From Streptomyces sp. JB150 (GTDB taxonomy: Bacteria > Actinomycetota > Actinomycetes > Streptomycetales > Streptomycetaceae), in the NCBI RefSeq assembly GCF_011193355.1, contig NZ_CP049780.1:793180-857179 (forward strand): a DNA stretch of 64,000 nt. The letters are read 5' to 3'. The number at the start of each line of letters is the position of its first letter. The first letter of the stretch is position 1. Below the pieces are notes generated by a model. It was not told where the DNA came from. It saw only the letters and a list, made by a program, of their open reading frames with translations, and did not search any database. Shown here piece after piece: positions 17,693-24,249 of the stretch. The position numbers and the translations under genes are program-made.

Positions 17693-18922
17693 TCACGAGC
17701 TTCTGCCGCGCAGCCACCCCAGCAGGCCTCGTGAGCGTCGCTCCGACCGGAGCTGCCGCGTCGTCTCCCGCTGCCGCCCCGGCCCGCACCGCCGGCCCGG
17801 GTCGGACTGCCGACTGGGCTGTCGGCCCGGATCGGACTGCCGGCTGGGGTGGGGCTGCCGTTCCGCGCCGAGTGGACGACGCTGCGGTGCCCGTCCCGGT
17901 GGCGCCTCCTCGGTGTCGGTCGGGTGCGGGCGGGCCCAGTGCGGTGCCGGCCGGTCGGCGCGCCCTGGCTGCCCAGGTGCGGGGTGTGAAGGCAGCCAGG
18001 CGTGCGGGACGGCCGCGCCTGGTGCGGAGAGGGTGGAAGGAGACGCGGGCTCGGGCGCAGGCGTGACGAGCCGCAACGCGGGGCCCGGGGCCGACGGGGG
18101 CGCAGCGTCTGAGGCGGACGGTGACCGTCGTAGCGCCGGGCGTGGTGCCGGACGGTGGGCGCGGGCCTCCTCCAGGGACCGGGTCAGCTCGGCCCGCAGC
18201 CAGGCGACCTCGTCCGCATCGTCCGCCGTCGCGATCGTCGCGGCGAGCCGGGCTGCCGACGACCCCGGGGCGCTCTGGGCGGGGGGACCGGGCCGGAAGC
18301 GGTTCACGTGGGCGCGCTCATAGGGGTCCTTGACCAGTTCCGCGATCCGGACGGGGTCGAGGAGCGCGGCAACCGCACCGGCCCGCTCCCAGGGATCCTT
18401 GGCCCGCCGCAGCAGGAACCCCAGGTGACGGACCCTCCAGTTGCGGGGGCGCAGATCGAGCCCGGCGTCCAGCTGCTCGCGCAGTCCTGCGGGCATACGG
18501 CCCTTCATCAGCGGCGCGTGCTTCTCGTCCGCGGCGAACTGCTGCAGCTCGTCGGCGAGGTAGAGCCAGACGACGGCTCGGTAGCGGTTGACGAAAAAGC
18601 GGACCGGCGTGACGAGCCCCAGGCGGGCGAGGCGGGTGAACCGGGTGTCCGTCACGCCCACGAGGGCCGCCGCGTCCCGGGTCCCGACCGTGCGCAGGCT
18701 GTCGAGGAGCGCTTCCGGGAAGCCCTCCGCCGAGCGGATCCGGTCGACTTCCGCGCGAGGGACCATCCTGCGTCCTCCGCCTCCCTCGTGGGGCACGGTG
18801 CGGATGCGGCCGAGGTTCACCGCGAGATCGAACTCCGTGCGCTTCAAACCGAGTTCGCGGGCGGCCCGGCCCGGCGTCATGGTGAGGTGGTGGTCCGGTG
18901 ACGTGATGGTGCTGCCTGACAT
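17693..18922 (-). CDS. DUF6397 family protein with N-terminal HTH-like segment
   Basis: ATG 18922 follows GGGGGGAG and gives 409 residues. The first 70 residues look like a helix-turn-helix or excisionase-type fold (MTPGRAARELGLKRTEFDLAVNLGRI). A conserved helical region runs to about 230 (DAAALVGVTDTRFTRLARLGLVTPVRFFVNRYRAVVWLYLADEL). The remaining 180 residues are Pro/Arg/Ala-rich and probably disordered, with a partial ten-residue repeat (RQSDPGR). The family is confined largely to Streptomyces and has no known role. A perfect DnaA-box sequence lies about 90 bases upstream of its start. Confidence 0.82.
   Translation of the reverse strand: MSGSTITSPDHHLTMTPGRAARELGLKRTEFDLAVNLGRIRTVPHEGGGGRRMVPRAEVDRIRSAEGFPEALLDSLRTVGTRDAAALVGVTDTRFTRLARLGLVTPVRFFVNRYRAVVWLYLADELQQFAADEKHAPLMKGRMPAGLREQLDAGLDLRPRNWRVRHLGFLLRRAKDPWERAGAVAALLDPVRIAELVKDPYERAHVNRFRPGPPAQSAPGSSAARLAATIATADDADEVAWLRAELTRSLEEARAHRPAPRPALRRSPSASDAAPPSAPGPALRLVTPAPEPASPSTLSAPGAAVPHAWLPSHPAPGQPGRADRPAPHWARPHPTDTEEAPPGRAPQRRPLGAERQPHPSRQSDPGRQPSRQSDPGRRCGPGRQRETTRQLRSERRSRGLLGWLRGRSS
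17793..17852. repeat. 30-bp direct repeat in DUF6397 coding tail
   Basis: Two 30-base units begin at 17793 and 17823 with the shared core CGGCCCGG-TCGGACTGCCG-CTGGG. On the minus strand they encode two copies of a ten-residue RQSDPGRQP-like segment in a disordered tail. Confidence 0.75.
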
Positions 18923-19012
18923 GTCGGTCTCCCCCCGTGGAGTCGTGCGCTCACGCTCCGTGCGTTCGCGGTGACACCAACGTAACCGGTCCCGCCGACA
19001 GCGCGCTGAGCC

Positions 19013-19021
19013 TGTGGATAA
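19013..19021 (-). promoter_or_regulatory. Perfect DnaA-box sequence (TTATCCACA)
   Basis: TGTGGATAA on the + strand is TTATCCACA on the minus strand. It lies in the 126-base spacer between the DUF6397 start and the roadblock stop. A single box is not an origin; it may titrate DnaA or affect transcription of the DUF6397 gene. Confidence 0.45.
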
Positions 19022-19048
19022 CTCCACGGGGGATGACGAACGTACAGG

Positions 19049-19462
19049 TCAGAGGTCGGCGGAAGAGGTGTGCTCCGGGCGGCGGGCGTCCACGCCGAGG
19101 TGTTCGCCCACCCGGTTGACCAGCAGGGTCATCTCGTAGCCGATCTGGCCGATGTCGGCCTCGGCGCCGCTGAGCACGCACAGACAGCTGCCGCTGCCCG
19201 CCGCGGTCACGAACAGCACCGCGTCGTCGAACTCGACCATCGTCTGCCGGACACTGCCCGCGCCGAAGTGCCGCCCCGAGCCCTTGGCCAGGCTGTGCAA
19301 CCCGGAGGCGACGGCGGCCAGATGCTCGGCGTCCTCGCGTCGCAGTCCCGTGCTGGCTCCCGTCACCAGCCCGTCGTTGGACAGGACGAGTGCGTGCCGC
19401 ACATGTTCGACACGCTCGGTCAGGTCGTCCAGCAGCCAGCCAAGTCCCTGGTTGTGCGCCAT
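19049..19462 (-). CDS. Roadblock/LC7 domain protein, orphan CvnB-like
   Basis: The 137-residue roadblock/LC7 protein (LGWLLDDLTERVEHVRHALVLSNDG, then TMVEFDDAVLFVTAAGSGSCLCVL) is the type encoded by cvnB in Streptomyces conservons. There it works with a sensor-like CvnA, a DUF742 CvnC and a Ras-like GTPase CvnD at the membrane. None of those partners is intact nearby. The gene just downstream encodes DUF6397, and a broken CvnD fragment lies 500 bases upstream on the same strand. It may be the survivor of a decayed conservon, or may act with a GTPase from elsewhere. An alternative is a stand-alone MglB-like GTPase regulator. Confidence 0.9.
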   Translation of the reverse strand: MAHNQGLGWLLDDLTERVEHVRHALVLSNDGLVTGASTGLRREDAEHLAAVASGLHSLAKGSGRHFGAGSVRQTMVEFDDAVLFVTAAGSGSCLCVLSGAEADIGQIGYEMTLLVNRVGEHLGVDARRPEHTSSADL

Positions 19463-19558
19463 GTTCCGGTCTCCCCGTGTGACGTCTCCCCCGGTCCGGA
19501 GGAGATCTCTCCGTCAGCCTTCCCCAGGACCGGCGTGCGGGCAAGGAGGATGGGCGGC

Positions 19559-19987
19559 ATGGCAGAGAAGATGACCGACGCGGAATGGCGGGAGTTCGTC
19601 TCGTACGGCACCCGCACCGGAAAGCTGTCGACCGTCCGGCGGGACGGCAGTCCGCACGTGGCCCCCGTCTGGTTCCTGCTGGACGGGGACGAGGTGGTGT
19701 TCACGACCGGCAAGGACAGCGTGAAGGGACGCAACCTGGCCCGCGACGGCCGGGTGGCGCTCTGTGTGGACGACGACCGTCCGCCCTACGACTACGTGGT
19801 CCTGCGGGGCCGCGCCCGGCTTTCGGAGGACCTGGACGAACTGCGGCACTGGGCCGCCCGGGTCGGGGCGCGGTACATGGGCGAGGACCGCGCCGAGGAG
19901 TTCGGGGCGCGCAACGGCGTACCCGGCGAGCTCCTGGTCCGGGTCACCATCGGCAAGGTCCTGGCGGAGAAGGGCGTGGCCGACTGA
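19559..19987 (+). CDS. PPOX-class F420/FMN-dependent oxidoreductase
   Basis: ATG 19559 lies eight bases after AAGGAGGA; an in-frame ATG at 19550 overlaps that site and is less likely. The 142-residue split-barrel protein has the PPOX pattern KLSTVRRDGSPHVAPVWFLLDGDEVVF and GRVALCVDDDRPPYDYVVLRGRA, close to actinobacterial F420-binding Rv1155-type enzymes. These reduce small molecules with F420H2 or bind FMN. The C-terminal codons overlap the end of a minus-strand pseudogene. Choice of cofactor cannot be settled by eye. Confidence 0.9.
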   Translation: MAEKMTDAEWREFVSYGTRTGKLSTVRRDGSPHVAPVWFLLDGDEVVFTTGKDSVKGRNLARDGRVALCVDDDRPPYDYVVLRGRARLSEDLDELRHWAARVGARYMGEDRAEEFGARNGVPGELLVRVTIGKVLAEKGVAD

Positions 19988-20418
19988 ATCGAGGGCGCGG
20001 GAGACGTCGTGGGCGCCGTACGTGCGGGCGCCGGCGAAGCAGTTGACGGCGACCCACGCACGGGATGCGCCGGCGCTCGAAGTAGTCCACCGCGGGGAAA
20101 CAGTCCTCCAGGCGGCGGGTGCCGGCGAGGACGACGGCACCGAGGGCCCCCTGCGCGAGCTCGTCCCACAGGAACCACAAGCGGTCCTGCCCGGGGGTGC
20201 CGAACAGGTAGAGGGACAACCCCGACCGGAGCGGTGAACACGCCGGCGCAGACGATGATCATGGCCACGAGCAGGCTGAGCACGGTCAGCGGTACGTCGT
20301 AGCGGATCTCGGTGCCGCCGAGGGCGCGCAGCCCAGCCCGAGCGCGGCGCCGGTGCGGCCATCGCGTACGACAGCACGGGGGTCAGCCGGCCGAAGGCGG
20401 CGTGGTCGAGGTGTCCAT
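19985..20418 (-). pseudogene. Fused remnant of an MHYT-domain protein and a CvnD-type GTPase
   Basis: Minus-strand reading from 20418 gives pieces of an integral membrane MHYT protein in shifting frames: HLDHAAFGRLTPVLSYAMA, then TGAALGLGCA, then GTEIRYDVPLTVLSLLVAM. The segment with the MHYT motif itself is missing. One missing G after the ATG accounts for the first frame error. At about 20224 the sequence jumps into the middle of a CvnD-like GTPase (SLYLFGTPGQDRLWFLWDEL, LEDCFPAVDYFERRRIPC). It shifts frame once more (VAVNCFAGARTYGAHDVSRALD) and stops at the neighbouring oxidoreductase end. The pieces are recognised from family sequences known to me; the exact joints need alignment. Confidence 0.8.
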
Positions 20419-20560
20419 GGCCTCGGGACGCTAGGGGTGCACGGGCGCACAGAGGGGGCGCACTTCGAAAGCTGTCGGGGCATGACGCACAGATGTACCT
20501 GGGCTATCGCGTCGCGCTCGAACATGTGCACCGAGGCGTCATGCGTGCCGGTGAGAGATC

Positions 20561-21169
20561 ATGCGGAACATGAGCGACGACCGCACGCACGTCCAGGAGT
20601 TCTTCACCGCCCGCGCGGCCGACTGGGACAGCCGGTTCCCCGACGACGGTCCGGCCTACGCCGCCGCGGTCGCCGAACTGGGGCTCCGCGCGGGCGACCG
20701 CGTGCTCGACGCGGGCTGCGGCACCGGACGCGCTCTGCCGCCGCTGCGCGCGGCGGTGGGCCCGTCTGGCGTGGTGCTCGGGCTGGATCTGACACCCGCG
20801 ATGCTGGAGGCCGCCGTGCGGGCCGGGAGGGACCGGCACGGCCGGCTGCTCCTCGCCGACGTGGCCGCGCTCCCCCTGCGGACGGGGTCACTGGACGCGG
20901 TCTTCGGCGCCGGTCTCATCTCCCACCTGCCCGAGCCGGACGCGAATCTGCGGGAGCTGGCGCGCGTGGTGCGCCCCGGCGGGCTGCTCGCTCTGTTCCA
21001 TCCGATCGGCCGTGCGGCGCTGGCCGCCCGGCACGGACGGCAACTCAGCGCGGACGACCTCCGCGCGGAGCCCCGTCTGCGCCCGCTGCTCGCCGCCTCG
21101 GGCTGGCGTATGACCTCGTACGTCGACGAGGACGCGCGGTTCCTGGCGCTCGCCGTACGGGAGGGTTGA
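20561..21169 (+). CDS. Class I SAM-dependent methyltransferase
   Basis: The 202-residue protein has motif I VLDAGCGTGRALPPL (48-62), an acidic motif II loop at GLDL, and the post-motif II run LLADVAALPLRTGSLDAVFGAG, as in UbiE/methyltransferase-11 enzymes. It transfers a methyl group from SAM to an unidentified small substrate. ATG 20561 follows GGTGAGAG; ATG 20570 (MSDD) is an alternative. It converges on the MpaB-type oxygenase gene with only 21 bases between stops. Confidence 0.9.
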   Translation: MRNMSDDRTHVQEFFTARAADWDSRFPDDGPAYAAAVAELGLRAGDRVLDAGCGTGRALPPLRAAVGPSGVVLGLDLTPAMLEAAVRAGRDRHGRLLLADVAALPLRTGSLDAVFGAGLISHLPEPDANLRELARVVRPGGLLALFHPIGRAALAARHGRQLSADDLRAEPRLRPLLAASGWRMTSYVDEDARFLALAVREG

Positions 21170-21190
21170 GCCGCTGCGGGTCACCCGGGG

Positions 21191-22075
21191 TCATTCGGCG
21201 GGCGGACCGCCGAGGTGCCGTACGGGGCAGCCGCGCACGCCGGGGGTCGGCCAGGTGCCGAGGTCCGCGAGCCGGTAGCCGTCGGGGTAGCCCTTGATCT
21301 CCCAGTTCTGCCGGGCGAAGTGCGGGGCGCGGCGCGGAGGGAGCAACCGGACGGTCCGGCCCCGCAGCCGCACCGCGCGGCGGACCAGGGCGCGGGTGGC
21401 GGGACTCGGCGCCGGATAGCGGAAGGCCCGCAGCAGGGAGTCGTCCAGCAGGGCGAGCGTGGCGGTGCGCAGCAGCGGGGCGAGCGGGCGCGGGTACCAG
21501 GAGCCCATTAGGTCGAGCGTGGCGTCCGAGACCCGGCGCGCGTCGGGGTCCCAGTCGAAGTGCGCGGCCTCGTAGTCGTCGAGGAAGGTCTCGAACTCCT
21601 CGTACGTCTCGGGAATGTCCTTGATGCCCATGTACCGTCCCAGCGTGCCGTAGTGCACGCTGGAGGCGACGATCTCGTGGCGCGAGAGCCGGCGCCACGC
21701 GTAGGCGTCGATCCACCGGCGGGGCATGACGACGAAGGTGCACAGCACGTACCGCATGTCGTCGTCGGAGATGTCGTAGGAGCGGTGCATCTGGTTGATG
21801 CGGCGCACCGCCGTACGGCCCTCGGCGCTGTCGAAGCCGTGCTCCACGAGGGCGTCGAGGAGGAGCGCCGTGTCGTCGTAGCGCTTCTGCGGGCGGTCCG
21901 TCAGCTCGGCGGTCTCGGCGAGCAGGCGCCCGATGCGGGGGACGGCGTAGGTGCGGTAGAGGGCCAGCTCCAGTGCGCGGGTGTAGTCCCAGGGGAACTC
22001 GTACGCGGAACTGAGCCGGTGGATCGCGGTCGCCTCCTTGTACGGGTCCATCCGCCGGATCTGTTCCAGCCGCAC
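21191..22075 (-). CDS. MpaB/DUF2236-type oxygenase family protein
   Basis: GTG 22075 is chosen over an in-frame TTG at 22108 because GGGGGAGGG sits six bases before it. The 294-residue product matches the DUF2236 family (ER-bound MpaB and rubber oxygenase catalytic domain). It shows the helix NQMHRSYDISDDDMRYVLCTFVV, with a His candidate for heme contact, and a C-terminal segment NWEIKGYPDGYRL. Family members are heme-dependent oxygenases or structural relatives of unknown activity. Nothing nearby hints at a substrate. Confidence 0.82.
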   Translation of the reverse strand: MRLEQIRRMDPYKEATAIHRLSSAYEFPWDYTRALELALYRTYAVPRIGRLLAETAELTDRPQKRYDDTALLLDALVEHGFDSAEGRTAVRRINQMHRSYDISDDDMRYVLCTFVVMPRRWIDAYAWRRLSRHEIVASSVHYGTLGRYMGIKDIPETYEEFETFLDDYEAAHFDWDPDARRVSDATLDLMGSWYPRPLAPLLRTATLALLDDSLLRAFRYPAPSPATRALVRRAVRLRGRTVRLLPPRRAPHFARQNWEIKGYPDGYRLADLGTWPTPGVRGCPVRHLGGPPAE

Positions 22076-22175
22076 TGCGCCCTCCCCCTTCTGCAGCGGA
22101 AGCTCCAACTCTACGTTGAGGGAAAGCGATGGAAACGATCAGCGACGTGAACCTCGCAGGGGGAAGGTGGTCGGC

Positions 22176-22472
22176 GTGTTCGGCAGGGTGCGGGAGACAT
22201 GGGGGAAGTTCCGGAGTGCCGCGCGGGAGGAGCGGGCGGCCGGCCGTGGCACCCGGACGCACAACCTCTTCGAAGCGGCCGCCGTCTACGTGTCGGCGTG
22301 CGCGGAGGACGACCAGGAGCGCAGTGACGAGGCGGCGGGCTGGGTGTCGCCGGAGGCCCTGTCGTTCGGAGTGAACGAGCTCGCGTGCCGGGCCGTCATC
22401 GCGCTCGCGCGGGAGCGCGGCGAGTCGCCGCAGACCGTGGCGCGGGATCTGCTGGGGCTGCCGGCGGCCTGA
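22176..22472 (+). CDS. Small hypothetical protein
   Basis: GTG 22176 lies eight bases after AGGGGGAAGG and gives 98 residues beginning MFGRVRETWGKF. The start is basic. The rest is helical, with SPEALSFGVNELACRAVIALARERGESPQTVARDLLGL. No membrane segment or known motif is recognised. The final helices could form a small all-helical domain. An in-frame GTG at 22167 overlaps the ribosome site and is less likely. Confidence 0.7.
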   Translation: MFGRVRETWGKFRSAAREERAAGRGTRTHNLFEAAAVYVSACAEDDQERSDEAAGWVSPEALSFGVNELACRAVIALARERGESPQTVARDLLGLPAA

Positions 22473-22627
22473 GGCCCGCGGTTCACGGTCCGCGGTTCAC
22501 GGTCCGCCGCGGTCGTTGCCCGGTCCGGCTCGAGTCACCGCAGCTCCGCGCGGCTGTCGGGGTCGTGACAAGCGGCTCCCGGGCGCACTAGGGTGCGCGC
22601 CGTTGGAGAAACCCTGGGGAGGCTGTG

Positions 22628-23440
22628 ATGGCTGGTACGGACGAGGAAGCCGTCACCGCCGCGGACGATGCGCTCTACGTGCTGACGGCGGTGCTGCTGA
22701 CACCGGCGAAGTTCCCGAGCGTGCTGGGCGACGACTACCCGGAGGCCTGTGCGGCCCTCGGCCTGGCGCCGCTCGCCGACGGGTACGGCCTGGTGCTCGG
22801 TCAGGACGGCGACGGCGCGCGGTGGACCGTGGTCACCGACGACGTGTCGCTGGTGGCCGTCGCCATCGCCTCCTGGGACTGCGGGATGGAGTACGACCTG
22901 TCGCCGGGCGAGCGCAGCGTGGTCGCCGCGCTGCCCGGCTGGCCGCTCGCGGTCGCCGTGGCCGCGCCCGGGGTGCCCGCGCCGCACGACCCCGGGCTCG
23001 AGGTTGCCGGGCGGCTCCCGCTTTCGCCGCCCGACACCAGTGCCTGGGGCTCCGCCCAGCGGCGGCTCGGGGCGGACGAGATCGCTCTCCAGTGGGCGCA
23101 GTGGCGGGAGCAGATCGACGACGCCGAGTTCGCCACCCCCGACGGCGGCGGTACGGGCGGACAGGGGCCCGGGCACAGCGGGGTGCGGCGGGTGCTGGCG
23201 GAGGCGCGCGCATACGTGGACAGTCCGCCGCCGCTGGGGCGGGTCCGGTCGTCGTTCGCTCCCGGCGACGCGCGGACTCTGCGCGCCGACGGTCCGGGCT
23301 GGTCCTTGGTGGCGAGGACCGACGACATCGCGTTCGTGCTGCTCGACGAGGTGCCGGGCGAGGTGCTGCCGGTGGGGCGGGGGCCGGAGCTGCCGGGGTT
23401 GCTGGAGGCGCTGGACAAGTTGGCCGTGCGGCCGAGCTGA
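22628..23440 (+). CDS. Hypothetical protein, about 270 residues
   Basis: ATG 22628 follows GGGGAGG with good spacing (a GTG three bases earlier is possible). The acidic soluble protein has two apparently related halves. Both carry a hydrophobic strand after a Trp-containing segment: WTVVTDDVSLVAVAIASWD near residue 69 and WSLVARTDDIAFVLLDEVPG near residue 233. That suggests an internal duplication of an alpha/beta unit joined by a Gly/Pro-rich linker. No family was recognised. Context gives no functional clue. Confidence 0.8.
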   Translation: MAGTDEEAVTAADDALYVLTAVLLTPAKFPSVLGDDYPEACAALGLAPLADGYGLVLGQDGDGARWTVVTDDVSLVAVAIASWDCGMEYDLSPGERSVVAALPGWPLAVAVAAPGVPAPHDPGLEVAGRLPLSPPDTSAWGSAQRRLGADEIALQWAQWREQIDDAEFATPDGGGTGGQGPGHSGVRRVLAEARAYVDSPPPLGRVRSSFAPGDARTLRADGPGWSLVARTDDIAFVLLDEVPGEVLPVGRGPELPGLLEALDKLAVRPS

Positions 23441-23832
23441 GTGGTCGAGCTGAGCGCCGAGCGGAGTGGCCAAGCTGAGTGGTCCGGGCTGAGTGGTCGG
23501 GCGGTGGCGGCGCGCCGTTGCGGCCGAGGGCGGCGGACGGGCGACGCGCCGGCGGGCGCTGGGGCTGCTGAGGGCTGGTGAGCGCTGCTTCTCGGTGGAC
23601 GCTGTGTCTCCCGGACCGCTGGGAGCGTTGAGGCGGTGTCGGTGCAGTGGCAGTGGGTGGGCGGTGGGTCACCGGCGGCCCACTCGGACGGTCGGCGAGC
23701 TGCGCGGGACGGCGGCGGGTGCGCGGCGGACTGGGACTCCGCCGAGGCGGCGAGGTACCCTCGCCCCTCCCGCCCGCTCTCCCTCCTGCGCGGCACCCGC
23801 CGCCGTCCTCATCCGCGCCGCCGGATCCGGGG
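23441..23832. other. Spacer with short GCTGAGTGGTC repeats
   Basis: Bases 23440-23505 hold several copies of an 11-base word close to GCTGAGTGGTC in loose tandem, starting at the stop of the previous gene. The rest of the 392 bases has no supported gene. Confidence 0.55.
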
Positions 23833-24015
23833 CTAGCGGCCCAGCTCCTTGCGGGTGACGCGGCGCAGCCTGCGCCGCTGTCCGGGGTCCAGGGCGAGAT
23901 ACGCGGCGGCCGGGACGCCGAGCACGATCAGCAGTGCGGCCCACCACGGCAGCCAGATCCAGAGGATCAGTCCGACCGCCACACCTCCCGCGGCGATCTT
24001 CGCGTTCTTCGACAT
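23833..24015 (-). CDS. Small membrane protein, 60 residues
   Basis: ATG 24015 follows AAGGAGG. The product starts MSKNAKIAAGG, then has two hydrophobic stretches around a Trp/Pro turn (ILWIWLPWWAALLIVLGVPAAAYLAL). It ends in a basic tail (QRRRLRRVTRKEL), so both ends are probably cytoplasmic. No family is recognised. It is divergent from the SNF2 helicase gene. Confidence 0.78.
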   Translation of the reverse strand: MSKNAKIAAGGVAVGLILWIWLPWWAALLIVLGVPAAAYLALDPGQRRRLRRVTRKELGR

Positions 24016-24118
24016 GTGCGTCGCCTCCTTCGCGGCCACTGCCGCTCTCTGCTGGGGAAAACGGCCCCGTGCCGCAGGCAGTTCCGAGCCGCGCCCCTGA
24101 GACATCCCTGATGCTCAC

Positions 24119-24136
24119 CCCTGAAGGGCCTCAGGG
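24119..24136. promoter_or_regulatory. Hairpin-forming inverted repeat upstream of SNF2 gene
   Basis: CCCTGA (24119-24124) and TCAGGG (24131-24136) flank a six-base loop in the space between the small membrane gene and the SNF2 gene. A second palindrome, TCAAATTTGA (24238-24247), touches the SNF2 start. Either could be an operator. Confidence 0.3.
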
Positions 24137-24249
24137 CTACCCGAACCGTTCCTCCTCCAGTGACTCAGCTCACAGCCTCAGCATGACGGGCCCATCGATC
24201 CCGTGCTGTACCCTCGGCGATTCCGACCGCAGGTAGTCAAATTTGAGGA

